DNA of 56,963 bases from a virus: the IMG/VR virus record IMGVR_UViG_3300030117_006614, positions 1-56,963 of that record. One strand, 5' to 3'. Each line of letters begins with the position of its first letter. Within the stretch, counting starts at the first letter, position 1. This document shows positions 21,084-30,059 of this stretch, in pieces. The position numbers and the translations under genes are program-made. The notes beneath the pieces are model-generated. The model ran no database searches and had not been told where the DNA came from. It was given only the letters and a program-made list of their open reading frames with translations.

Positions 21084-22685
21084 ATGAACAAGGGTGAAAT
21101 CCGCACCCGAATTCTTGAACAGGTGGACTGGCAACCTGACCAGTCCACCGCGTTCAAGGATAAGGTTGATCGTCTGATCAATAGGGCCTACCAGCAACTT
21201 TCGCTGGAGGCCCCTTACTTGTTTTTTGAAGACAAAGAAGTTTTCATCACAGAAGCAGATATTGATTCTGGGAGTAGCACTGCTGATCGCCTTTCAGTAG
21301 CAACAGAAACAGTTACAAAAAAGGATGGAAGCACTTACACGCACACTGAAGACTATGTGCTTGTTCGAACCTATACGACCACAGACACAGGCGTTAGTGC
21401 TTGGCCAAGCATCGGGGATTCACCCGAATACTCCCAACTGGGCGGGCGAATGATCGAATTGACCCTCTCTGATGGGACAATTCAACGTAGGGAAATTCTC
21501 AGTTCGTGGAAAGACGTGTCAGCTTCCCCTACCATCAAAGAATATATTGCAGTTACCTCCGAAATGAAGGGAACCGCGACAGACATGACATACCGCATTT
21601 ACACTCCTGCGTATGGCCTTTCAGCCGACGTAGTAGAGTTACGTTCTGCGCGTATTTGGGATGACCGACATTCAGAATTAGAAATCGAAACGCAATACGA
21701 CATGGAGCGTTACGATTATGTAGACCATCGTGGGCAACAGTCTGGAAGACCTCAAAGCCTCTTTCGCGGCCCACACAAACAAATTGATGCTCCAACTCGG
21801 GCCCCAGAGGTTCGAGTAACAACCGAGACTGCAAACGATTCAAGCGCTTGGCTTGGCCCGATGCCCCGTGGGACTTTCGAGTTTTGTTATACATGGACTG
21901 TGGGACTCTTAGACGACAGTGTGCACAGTCCGCATGGAACAAACTTGGAAAAACCCCGCTGGGAAAGTGCTCCATCACCCATTAGTGCCCCCATATCAGT
22001 TTTAAGTAGTACAGATTACATAGAATACAGGATTCCCAATCCAAACACTCTATTAGACTTCGGGTATCTGCGAATGACCAATCCCGACACAGAATTCACC
22101 GCAGGCGGTAAGATTTTACGAGACGCGCTTCGCACAGGTAGGTGCGGTATTGGGAGCCGAGTATATATTCGACGAACCGGAACTATGCCCACAACTGTTG
22201 GGCCATCGGGTGCTAGAACCGTTCTCAACGACAACGTGGAAGAACAAAAAGCTTTTCACCTTTTAAAAGACGGCACCGACCATGGCGCAGACTCTCTATT
22301 CGACTCCTACAGAGGCGCGACACCCGACTATTTTGAAAGGCTAAAAGAGACGCACGGATACCAAACTGTCCGCCTCAACCCATTACCGGATGCTCGGTAC
22401 GAGATCGAATGTCGAGTCTTACGTCGGCCAGCGAAACTGCTAAACGATACCGATGCCCCAAGAATCCATGAAGAAGCAGTCCAGGCTCTCATAGAAAAAT
22501 GTTTAATCTACTTCTATGAGTTGCAGGGCAGCATGGAATTATCCCAAAATGCGGAGCGTCGATACGCAGACACGCTCCGCACACTAACCAAGCGATACGC
22601 GATGTTACCTCGAATACGGCCAAGCAAAAAGTTTGCTCGGGTTCGTAGACCCATACGAGAAGTGCGCGTTCGTTTTAAGGAGTAA
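21084..22685 (+). CDS. Head-tail connector-like protein (533 aa)
   Basis: The N-terminus (KGEIRTRILEQVDWQPDQS, FKDKVDRLINRAYQQLSLEAP) resembles the helical adaptor proteins placed below the portal in podoviruses, and the C-terminus returns to helices (EEAVQALIEKCLIYFYELQ, RRYADTLRTLTKRYAMLP). Between them (about residues 240-340) is a beta-rich insert with an Ig-like look (CYTWTVGLLDDS, YIEYRIPNPNTLL) that may stick out from the connector. It follows head genes and precedes the nozzle-like protein. Function is inferred from order and pattern. Confidence 0.6.
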   Translation: MNKGEIRTRILEQVDWQPDQSTAFKDKVDRLINRAYQQLSLEAPYLFFEDKEVFITEADIDSGSSTADRLSVATETVTKKDGSTYTHTEDYVLVRTYTTTDTGVSAWPSIGDSPEYSQLGGRMIELTLSDGTIQRREILSSWKDVSASPTIKEYIAVTSEMKGTATDMTYRIYTPAYGLSADVVELRSARIWDDRHSELEIETQYDMERYDYVDHRGQQSGRPQSLFRGPHKQIDAPTRAPEVRVTTETANDSSAWLGPMPRGTFEFCYTWTVGLLDDSVHSPHGTNLEKPRWESAPSPISAPISVLSSTDYIEYRIPNPNTLLDFGYLRMTNPDTEFTAGGKILRDALRTGRCGIGSRVYIRRTGTMPTTVGPSGARTVLNDNVEEQKAFHLLKDGTDHGADSLFDSYRGATPDYFERLKETHGYQTVRLNPLPDARYEIECRVLRRPAKLLNDTDAPRIHEEAVQALIEKCLIYFYELQGSMELSQNAERRYADTLRTLTKRYAMLPRIRPSKKFARVRRPIREVRVRFKE

Positions 22686-22688
22686 AAT

Positions 22689-23225
22689 ATGCCTAGTGTT
22701 GTTTTTCCAGCACCAGACCCCTCTGCAATTTACTGGCGCAGAGAAAAAGAAAACGGCCAATTCGAAGTGGCCTCAGTCCAATCACTACAAAGATACGCCA
22801 GCGGTAGTTGGCGTGCGCTGTTTTTGGTTCCGGGGCAGGCAGCTTTCTATATCAATCAGCACAGCCCAGAACTGCAGGGCTGGGAGCCCGTGTTTGCTTT
22901 GACGGAAGATAATCTGTCTGCTGTAGTAGAACGTGTAGCCCAACGGGTTGCAGAGTTGCTGACAGAAACCGGTTCAAGCGCTTCAGAAGTTGTAGAAAAA
23001 GCGATGGAAGTCGTTGCCAAAGACACTGTAGAAGAGGCGGTGCAAACGGCTGTGGGTGCTACACAGCCCGAAGAAGATGATGGTAATGGTGATTTCTTTG
23101 TAGATAGCAACTACCAAAAAAAGAAGAAAAAGTTTGTCTGTGGTGTATGTGGTAAAAAATACGCCTACCAAAAATCCCTACAAAAGCACATTGAAAAAGA
23201 ACATGGAATGTTGGCGTTAAAGTAA
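22689..23225 (+). CDS. Protein with C-terminal C2H2 zinc finger (178 aa)
   Basis: The C-terminal 30 residues are a complete C2H2 zinc finger: C-G-V-C, 12 residues, then H-IEKE-H (C-x2-C-x12-H-x4-H), with the conserved aromatic and Leu in place (KKYAYQKSLQKH). Before it come a KKKKK patch, an acidic stretch (QPEEDDGNGDFF) and helices with many Glu and Val (VERVAQRVAELL). The N-terminus is globular (VVFPAPDPSAIYWRREKENG). This is a eukaryotic-style finger in a phage late operon. It may bind DNA or stabilise a virion protein. Flanked by connector and nozzle-like genes with three and 24 bp gaps. Confidence 0.78.
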   Translation: MPSVVFPAPDPSAIYWRREKENGQFEVASVQSLQRYASGSWRALFLVPGQAAFYINQHSPELQGWEPVFALTEDNLSAVVERVAQRVAELLTETGSSASEVVEKAMEVVAKDTVEEAVQTAVGATQPEEDDGNGDFFVDSNYQKKKKKFVCGVCGKKYAYQKSLQKHIEKEHGMLALK

Positions 23226-23249
23226 GGCTATTTATGTGGGAGTCTTGCG

Positions 23250-25472
23250 ATGGCAGACCAAACAACGCGGTTTACAACAGACCCGCTCGTCCTTCGGGCA
23301 GCTTCTGGTAAACTCATACTACCGGCAGACGTAGCCGCTAGAATCAGTAATTTTGAAGCAACTAGTGAAGGGTCACTAAGAACTTGCCGACGACCAAGCC
23401 CCCTTTTTCGTACAACAAGTACAGATACTTATGGTTCAACTTTTTACGGGATCTTTCACGGCCGCTTAGAGAATAGTCGATACAACTCTGACGTACTGCT
23501 TTTACACGATTCTAATGGGCTACACGCATATCATGGGTGGTATTCGGAAACAGATCCTTGGCATACTTTAGTATCCTCTACCGGCACAGCGCCCATTACA
23601 GCGTCTATAGGTTCGACGACTACCCCACAATTTCCAACACAGTTCGCACTCACAGACCGGGGCATTGTGATTGCACCGCAAAACGATAGCAGAGCCTATT
23701 TTTATGATGGAGAAACTATTCTCCCTTTGGGCTATAGCCATGCGCCCGCACCGCCTATCGGTCTTGGCCCTGAAACCAGGAAAGCTGAAGAACCCAACAA
23801 CCACGGGTACAATGTTGGTCGTTCTGATCTTCGAGAAGAATACACCCTAAATAAAGACTTTGGCTATGGACGGCTGGGTACAGCTAATCCGTGGATTCTG
23901 CCCGAAGACACGTTTGGGGGCCAATTACTGTTGGGTGCGTACCAGGGGGCTGTACAATGGGTTGATTATTTCGGTAACTTTTCTCCCATTTCCCCCCGCT
24001 CGAATGAAATTACATTCGCCAGCCAAAAAATAACGGGCAAACAGTCTGATGTATTGTTGAAAGCGGTATTCTGGAACGGGATTGATAAAGGTCCAGAGGG
24101 TACGGTGGCTCGAAGGCTATTGCGTACTCGCGATTTAAGAAACTCTGGAACAAGTGAGTTGTTCATTGTTCCTGGTAATGTTGGATTCGGTACAATATCT
24201 GCCGATGCCAACATGCCTGATAATATCAGCACGTCTTGGTCTGATAACTGTCCCGATGCTTGGCTTGTTGCGCCCACTTTTGACGTTCGCCCCGTACCCA
24301 ACTTCAAACTGTGTCGATACGCTCTTGGCCGCTTGTGGATTGCCAACACGTCTACACATTCGGCAGAAGTAGTCCCATCCCTCCCTGGGCGGTACGGCAC
24401 TTTCTTAAAAGGTACGAGCATTTTTCCCGATCCGACAGGTGGAGAAATTACGGGTCTGTGGAACAGTAACGGCGGGCTTCTGGTTTTTACTAAATCGTCA
24501 GTGTTTATCGTTACGCCAAACGATGCAGGAGACTCTTTCCGTGCGTCTGCCCTAAGTTCTGATATTGGGTGCGTTGGCCCAGGAACGTTCGCTAACATGC
24601 CTGACGGTTCGACTATTTGGCTAGGTCGCGGGGGTTTTTATCAGATGACCTCGCAAGGTATCACACGCATTAGCGGTGAAATCCAACGTAAGATTGATCG
24701 AATTAACTGGCTACGGGCGAAGGGTGCATGTGCTCTTTTTGATCCCACAACCCAAGAATATCGTTGTTGGCTCCCCATGGACGCAAGCAAAGAGAACAAC
24801 GTCTGCCTTATTTACGATGGGTCTGGGTGGAGACAACGTAACGGGGAAGACTACGCAGATGTTTGCGTTACTCAAGACGATCGAAAGTATCTTTTCGGAG
24901 CAGGGTCTGTAGAAGCTGTTGAATCGAGAAATTACAGGCCTGGGGGCCAGTCAACCCTCAGTGCTGTAGACAAAACAGCAAAAGGTGTTTTTGTCATAGA
25001 CCGGGGAGCAAATCCTGAGTACCAACATTTAAGTGGTACCCACACACATACAATCGCTGATACACGTAAACAGGCTCTTATTGAGACAAGCTGGATAGAT
25101 TGGGGTCGCTCTAAAGATCGCCGGTCAGTAAAAACAGTTTATTTTGCGTTGAGAGAAAGTGCATCGAGTGTAGCAGACGTTTTGGTTTACCGAGATTGGC
25201 GAAAAACGAAAGTTTATGAGGCCAACGTCACGCTGTATTCTCCAGAAGATCCGCCCGTGTTCTTCAGCGACCCGAGCATTGTAGACGACGATCGCTTGCT
25301 CGGAAAGGGTGTTTGGAATCGTAGAAGACCTTATTGGGTCCGCGTTGACATAGATGCACCCAGTTGCGAGGTATATAAAATTGTTCTCTACGCAGACAAG
25401 CCAATAGAATTTCTTGGTATGGTTATTGATGAAGAACCTAAGCCCGGTAGCTTTGGAGCGCGAATACCCTAA
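23250..25472 (+). CDS. Tail nozzle-like beta-propeller protein (740 aa)
   Basis: Begins MADQTTRFTTDPLVLRAASGKLILPADVAARISNFEATSEG, then repeating WY/FDG-type strands (FHGRLENSRY, LHAYHGWYSE, AYFYDGETILPLGYS, RLWIANTSTHSAE, GLWNSNGGLLVFTKSSVFI, CLIYDGSGWRQ). This fits the beta-propeller nozzle or stabilisation proteins of podovirus tails (P22 gp10 or T7 gp12 type). It lies downstream of the connector-like protein, as expected. The last 150 residues are a separate beta domain (WIDWGRSKDRRSVKTVYFALRE). Recognised by layout, not by close sequence. Confidence 0.62.
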   Translation: MADQTTRFTTDPLVLRAASGKLILPADVAARISNFEATSEGSLRTCRRPSPLFRTTSTDTYGSTFYGIFHGRLENSRYNSDVLLLHDSNGLHAYHGWYSETDPWHTLVSSTGTAPITASIGSTTTPQFPTQFALTDRGIVIAPQNDSRAYFYDGETILPLGYSHAPAPPIGLGPETRKAEEPNNHGYNVGRSDLREEYTLNKDFGYGRLGTANPWILPEDTFGGQLLLGAYQGAVQWVDYFGNFSPISPRSNEITFASQKITGKQSDVLLKAVFWNGIDKGPEGTVARRLLRTRDLRNSGTSELFIVPGNVGFGTISADANMPDNISTSWSDNCPDAWLVAPTFDVRPVPNFKLCRYALGRLWIANTSTHSAEVVPSLPGRYGTFLKGTSIFPDPTGGEITGLWNSNGGLLVFTKSSVFIVTPNDAGDSFRASALSSDIGCVGPGTFANMPDGSTIWLGRGGFYQMTSQGITRISGEIQRKIDRINWLRAKGACALFDPTTQEYRCWLPMDASKENNVCLIYDGSGWRQRNGEDYADVCVTQDDRKYLFGAGSVEAVESRNYRPGGQSTLSAVDKTAKGVFVIDRGANPEYQHLSGTHTHTIADTRKQALIETSWIDWGRSKDRRSVKTVYFALRESASSVADVLVYRDWRKTKVYEANVTLYSPEDPPVFFSDPSIVDDDRLLGKGVWNRRRPYWVRVDIDAPSCEVYKIVLYADKPIEFLGMVIDEEPKPGSFGARIP

Positions 25473-26155
25473 TGCCTACGATATACCCAAAACACAGTTT
25501 TAGAGCGCTAGAAGCTGTAGACGTAGATCATGTAAATGAAAACCTACGAGAAGTAGTTTCAGCGGTACAAGGAAACCTTGGAGAGCAGAATTGGTCAAAA
25601 GACAGTTTTGTAAACGACGACCTATCTGCTAACGCTTTGGGTCGCGTCCACAATAGATACGCAGAAGTCGCACGTACTTTTAATGGAGCCTCCGCAGCAA
25701 AAAGGAACGCTTACCACCCATTATTAGGGTACGAAGGGTTTTATAGGTGGACGAAAATACCCACAGACCGTAGGTGGTATACGATTGCTGAGTTAGAAAT
25801 AACAACCCGCGATTGTATGCTATGGCTAATCGCCTCTTGGCAACAAGATTACAGGACACCGTCCTCACGGGACCAAGATTTTCCTGGGGTACAGTATTCA
25901 CTGGCAATAGATGGTACTCGAATAGCAGAAAGCACTATTGGTGGAATGGATCGGGCTAATGACACTCGCGGTGAGGCAAACGCTGTGTGGAAACACGCTT
26001 TTGCGACTGACGCTCTTATTAACGTCTCAAATGGAACACACACCATTTCGCTTCAGGGTCGAATGGTGGCTACACACGATTACGAAGCCTACGACAGTGA
26101 CACAGATTACTACATAGTAGCCACTAACGAATTGATCGCATTGGAGATGGCATAA
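25472..26155 (+). CDS. Tail-associated beta protein (227 aa)
   Basis: A short N-terminal region (residues 1-50, FRALEAVDVDHVNENLREVVSAV) leads to a beta domain (RWYTIAELEITTRDCMLWLIASW, YSLAIDGTRIAE, THTISLQGRMVA). It overlaps both neighbours by one base or less. Its N-terminal pattern returns in the next two genes, so the three may form one tail appendage. Receptor binding is possible. Confidence 0.62.
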   Translation: MPTIYPKHSFRALEAVDVDHVNENLREVVSAVQGNLGEQNWSKDSFVNDDLSANALGRVHNRYAEVARTFNGASAAKRNAYHPLLGYEGFYRWTKIPTDRRWYTIAELEITTRDCMLWLIASWQQDYRTPSSRDQDFPGVQYSLAIDGTRIAESTIGGMDRANDTRGEANAVWKHAFATDALINVSNGTHTISLQGRMVATHDYEAYDSDTDYYIVATNELIALEMA

Positions 26156-27156
26156 TGGCAGACTGGACCCCTTTCGGGGAAGGTGACAAGATACGGGGCG
26201 CGGAGATTGCATCCCAACTCAGTGCGGTGGGAACAGAGATCAACAATTTAGATGAAACTGCTATCCCAGATAAATCTCTAAACAGGGATCACTTGCCCAA
26301 TTCTACCTACTATATGGGCACAAAATCCCATACAGGAGCAGCCACAAAAATAAGTTCGTATAAATACTCTTTTCCTGGCTGGCCCACGGCGCGAATGTCG
26401 GGGACCGGTTGGGATCGAATGCCCCTTGACTTGGGCGATACGAGCGGTAGTGGGCGTGGTTGGTACAACACGCTTCCAAACAGCACTGCGTCGATTGACT
26501 TAAATTTTACTAGAGATACGGGTTTGCTTGCCCTGGCGAATGCCCATGTCTCAAAACTTAATTGGACTTACGAATCAGTACAGGGGTTTGGGGGGGGATT
26601 CGTACAGCCCAAGCTTGTCGGCGCTGCGAGCAAAGCTGGTGGAAGTAGCCCGTCTGGTACAGGTACAGCCGATATAACAGGCTCGACTAAACCTACTTTT
26701 GTGCAAGGAAATACTACACACGTATACGGGTTCTTCATGCTCGCCTTAAAAGACATGAGCGGGAATTATTACCCGGTACCTAAAACGCTTCGGTATATAG
26801 ACTCTGACACAAACACAAACAGCGATTCTGCTGCAGATAATCGTTCTGCCCGTGAAATTCCTGACGGAGAGTTTGCACCTGAAAACAGTGCGTGCAAAGC
26901 CATGCCACGCATTTATAAAGACGTACCTATTCGCTCATTTATTAGAAAGATAGATATTTTACCCCGTGAAGTAGGGGGAACTGTACCCAACGTGTTTACG
27001 CACATACAGCTTTTGGCGTGTGTTCGAGTAAACCATGCGCCCATTATTACGGGCAAACAGGGCATTGGGTATCTATGGGTAAGAGAAACCCGCGTTACAG
27101 GTCTGACCCCAAAATTAGGTTTGGGTAATAATTACTACTTCTCTTTAGACGGATAA
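26155..27156 (+). CDS. Tail-associated protein (333 aa)
   Basis: Starts MADWTPFGEGDKIRGAEIASQLSAVGTEINNLDETAIPDKSLNRDHLP, a short N-terminal anchor also suggested in its neighbours, then beta-rich Gly/Ser/Thr sequence with a Gly-rich loop (QGFGGGFVQPK). The C-terminal part repeats a lectin-like strand pattern (VFTHIQLLACVRVNH). It is likely a tail spike or fibre component. It overlaps the previous gene's TAA by one base (TAATG). Confidence 0.62.
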   Translation: MADWTPFGEGDKIRGAEIASQLSAVGTEINNLDETAIPDKSLNRDHLPNSTYYMGTKSHTGAATKISSYKYSFPGWPTARMSGTGWDRMPLDLGDTSGSGRGWYNTLPNSTASIDLNFTRDTGLLALANAHVSKLNWTYESVQGFGGGFVQPKLVGAASKAGGSSPSGTGTADITGSTKPTFVQGNTTHVYGFFMLALKDMSGNYYPVPKTLRYIDSDTNTNSDSAADNRSAREIPDGEFAPENSACKAMPRIYKDVPIRSFIRKIDILPREVGGTVPNVFTHIQLLACVRVNHAPIITGKQGIGYLWVRETRVTGLTPKLGLGNNYYFSLDG

Positions 27157-27161
27157 TACTA

Positions 27162-27884
27162 ATGGCGGACATTAACATCTATTCTGCATCTGATTTCCCA
27201 GACGGAGAGCCTGTACCGGCTGAAAAATTTGACTCGTTGTGGGGGCATCACCCAGGTAATGTTTCACATATAGTAATAAATGGTGGATTAGATGCTGCGA
27301 ACAAAAAAAGCGGCATAAACATCACCAGTGACAAAATCCGACCTAGAACCGCTATTTTTGGGAAAATGGAGGGGTTGACCGGTAACTTTGATTTTCACGG
27401 AGATAAAGTCTTTGCCAAAGACCATACAAACAAAGAAGCGTACATTCCCCTACCTGGGGCAGCTATCAGTTTTTACGTGCCGCCAGATGTGCCCACACAC
27501 CTGATTATTACTTGGACCGTTTTTGGGGCCAACGCTACAATGTTTGAAAAACTGGAGTCCGAAGAAAAGCTTACCCGTATGAAGTTTTTCATTAACGGGA
27601 CCAGCACTGAGGGCACGCGGGTAGTACCGTCTTCCCGTCATGGGCACAATGGTTACGACCCTGAAGCAGATGAGGTTGGTGTTGAAGCCAAACCACACCG
27701 CGCTTGGCGCCGCCCACACCGAGATAGGGTTTGGTCGGGACACTACGCAACGGGTTTTGATCCGGTAAATTGGTCGGGTACTCCCGTTAAAGCTGGTTGG
27801 AACCATGCTTGGATTGGCGTGCATAATGAAGAACAAACTGCTAGATTCCGTGTACGAAACATGAAAGCAATTTGGTTTTATTAG
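27162..27884 (+). CDS. Tail-associated protein (240 aa)
   Basis: N-terminal MADINIYSASDFPDGEPVPAEKFDSLW anchor, then strands (AISFYVPPDVPTHLIITWTVFG) and a Trp/His-rich stretch (PHRAWRRPHRDRVWSGHYATGF) that may bind ligand or metal. Final strands AWIGVHNEEQTARFRVRNMKAIWFY resemble the ends of other small tail beta proteins. Probably the third member of the appendage. Confidence 0.6.
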   Translation: MADINIYSASDFPDGEPVPAEKFDSLWGHHPGNVSHIVINGGLDAANKKSGINITSDKIRPRTAIFGKMEGLTGNFDFHGDKVFAKDHTNKEAYIPLPGAAISFYVPPDVPTHLIITWTVFGANATMFEKLESEEKLTRMKFFINGTSTEGTRVVPSSRHGHNGYDPEADEVGVEAKPHRAWRRPHRDRVWSGHYATGFDPVNWSGTPVKAGWNHAWIGVHNEEQTARFRVRNMKAIWFY

Positions 27885-27893
27885 GAGTTACTG

Positions 27894-28451
27894 GTGGGCA
27901 AAAATACAAATAAAAGATGGAAAGATAAAAAAGCCGGTATCTACAGCGATAAAAAGCAAGAACGCCTAGACAAGAAAAAAGGCAAAAAGATGGCGCGCTT
28001 GAAAAAGCGTGCGGCCCGTGGAAACGTTCTGGCCTCAAACAAGCTGGAGCGTATCCGCACAAGGGAAGCCTTAGACGAGGCGCTTGAAAATCCGATGGTG
28101 TCGGATGCCGAGGTCATGCAAAACCTCGCTTCGCAAACAGCAAATCTAGGTACGATTGCAGGGCAAGGCGCATTAGCTAATGTTCTTACTGGTCCCGAAG
28201 GCCCAAGCGAAGAAGCAATCAAAGGTCAGGTTGGGGCGATGGCCGAACCGGTTGCAGCCGGAATTGCGCACTCTACCGACACGCTAAACAAACTGCAGAT
28301 GATGAAAATACAGGATCTGCAAAACCGCATAGAAAGACAGCGGGACCGTAAGGCGCAAGAAAACGTGGCCAGCGCGCAACTTGCGATGCAAGGCGCTACA
28401 AGTGCGATGGGTGCTGGAGCAGGTCTTATGAATCCCACCACCCAGGCTTAG
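27894..28451 (+). CDS. Possible internal virion protein (185 aa)
   Basis: GTG start with AGGAG six bases upstream. The first 50 residues are strongly basic (KNTNKRWKDKKAG, KKQERLDKKKGKKMARLKKR). The rest is helical with Ala/Gln-rich repeats and an Ala/Gly-rich tail (LAMQGATSAMGAGAGLMN). Small basic proteins upstream of the large ejection proteins, as here, are often inner-core proteins, compare T7 gp14. No direct motif. Confidence 0.58.
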   Translation: MGKNTNKRWKDKKAGIYSDKKQERLDKKKGKKMARLKKRAARGNVLASNKLERIRTREALDEALENPMVSDAEVMQNLASQTANLGTIAGQGALANVLTGPEGPSEEAIKGQVGAMAEPVAAGIAHSTDTLNKLQMMKIQDLQNRIERQRDRKAQENVASAQLAMQGATSAMGAGAGLMNPTTQA

Positions 28452-28460
28452 GAAGTAGTC

Positions 28461-30059
28461 ATGGCAGAACCGTACAAAACCATAGGCGAAACCCGCAGAG
28501 AACGGCGGGCAGAAGAAGCAAAAAAACGTATGCCTGAGTACGCTGACGACCCCTACGCTGTTGCCTTCCCCGACATTTCTGGGCAGGAAGGTTCGACTTG
28601 GGAAGAGATTTCAGATTATCGAAAAGCGTTGAGACAAGCCCGCATGGGTGCTGTTGCTGGCTTTGTTCCCAGTAGACTGCAAGGCGCCGCTCAAGGTGCT
28701 GCAGGGGTTTTTCCTACAGGAGTTTCTTGGCAAGAACAGGGCGCGGCTCGACAAGCACTTATTGATGCTCTTGCTGCTTACGAGCAATCTGAAAATGAAT
28801 TAGAATCCCAAGGTTTGCGCCACAATTACCAAACCCGTACAGCAGAGGCGAATGAGTTGGCTACCCTGGGACGCCTGCTTCAACAAGGTATTTCATCCAC
28901 AGCTTCCGCTTCTGCTCGCAACGCTGAAATTGCCTTAAACAAAGCCTTGGGGTTTATTCAAATCAACGACAAAAGGATTGCCAACAGGGGTATGCACCAC
29001 GGCGAAATCATTAAAGGTATTGACGACGAAATGGTCAATGAAATTGGACGCTTTGTGCAGCCTGTTGCGAACGATCCAAAGGGGAGGCGCGAGCATGAGA
29101 TAGATGCAGCCAAGGCCGTACCACTCTTAAAGGCTATTGAAGACGCACTAACTGGTAACCCCAAAGTAGATGCAGCTTTTATCGAAAGAGTAGAGGCACA
29201 ACATCAACTCAACCTTGGGCAGTATTTTGGGTGGCAAGTTGACGCCAACAATCAACTTGTCCGAACAGAAGGCGCAGAGGGAAGTCTTGAAGAAGCGGCT
29301 GAAGGCATACGGGCTAGTATGGAAGGCAACTTCATGGCGGCTCAACGAGCGCGGGCTGCGATGCGGCAAGAGGACGCTAAATACGAAGAGCAAATGATGA
29401 AAGCGTTTGACGGCCTAACCAAAGCCGGTGCAGGTCTTCCAGGTTTCTTGGACCCCGTGTTTGCACGATTTACAGAATTGATGGGCCGCAAAGCCATTAA
29501 ACCCAATTCGCAAACAGCGAAAGGCCCCGGCGGGACGCTGACTGTCACAGGACAACCGGGACAAGCTGTTGCACCAGAAGGCAGCACTACAGAACAAGTC
29601 CAAACACAGACTACGCAAACAGATCGCGAACCTTCTCGGGATATGCTTAAAGAGCAATTCCAGGCACAGATTGACCACATAGATAATCCCAATCCGCCTG
29701 GAAAGGTCCTCCAAGCTAAGAATGACATTATTGATTCTGCTTTGTTCCAGGCTTTCAAACAAAACAACGAATTTGAAACAGACGATGTGGCGTATCGAGC
29801 GTTTGTGGAAGAGTCTCGCGATCGAGACAGAGAAGCCAAAGCAAAAGATACAGAAAAACTGCAGCAGCGGCGAATGGAACGCGAGGGTGGAAAAGGCAAT
29901 CTCAGAACCCGCATGGCGGAAGGTTTTGCCATGCTGCGTCCGCGATACAGAAACCGACGCTTGGCGGCGGAAACTACGGCACAAACTCCCACTCAAAACG
30001 ATAGCCCCACTGAAGATCGGGCTAAAAACCAAAAACCCGAAGACGAGGCCGGTAAGTAA
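28461..30059 (+). CDS. Possible internal virion protein (532 aa)
   Basis: Mostly helical: charged N-terminus, Ala/Gln-rich core helices (residues 70-270), then a low-complexity Pro/Thr/Gln segment (about 355-400, QVQTQTTQTDREPS) and a charged C-terminal region. There is no enzymatic motif. Its place and composition suit the core protein ejected with DNA (compare T7 gp15). It overlaps the large protein's ATG by one base. Confidence 0.6.
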   Translation: MAEPYKTIGETRRERRAEEAKKRMPEYADDPYAVAFPDISGQEGSTWEEISDYRKALRQARMGAVAGFVPSRLQGAAQGAAGVFPTGVSWQEQGAARQALIDALAAYEQSENELESQGLRHNYQTRTAEANELATLGRLLQQGISSTASASARNAEIALNKALGFIQINDKRIANRGMHHGEIIKGIDDEMVNEIGRFVQPVANDPKGRREHEIDAAKAVPLLKAIEDALTGNPKVDAAFIERVEAQHQLNLGQYFGWQVDANNQLVRTEGAEGSLEEAAEGIRASMEGNFMAAQRARAAMRQEDAKYEEQMMKAFDGLTKAGAGLPGFLDPVFARFTELMGRKAIKPNSQTAKGPGGTLTVTGQPGQAVAPEGSTTEQVQTQTTQTDREPSRDMLKEQFQAQIDHIDNPNPPGKVLQAKNDIIDSALFQAFKQNNEFETDDVAYRAFVEESRDRDREAKAKDTEKLQQRRMEREGGKGNLRTRMAEGFAMLRPRYRNRRLAAETTAQTPTQNDSPTEDRAKNQKPEDEAGK

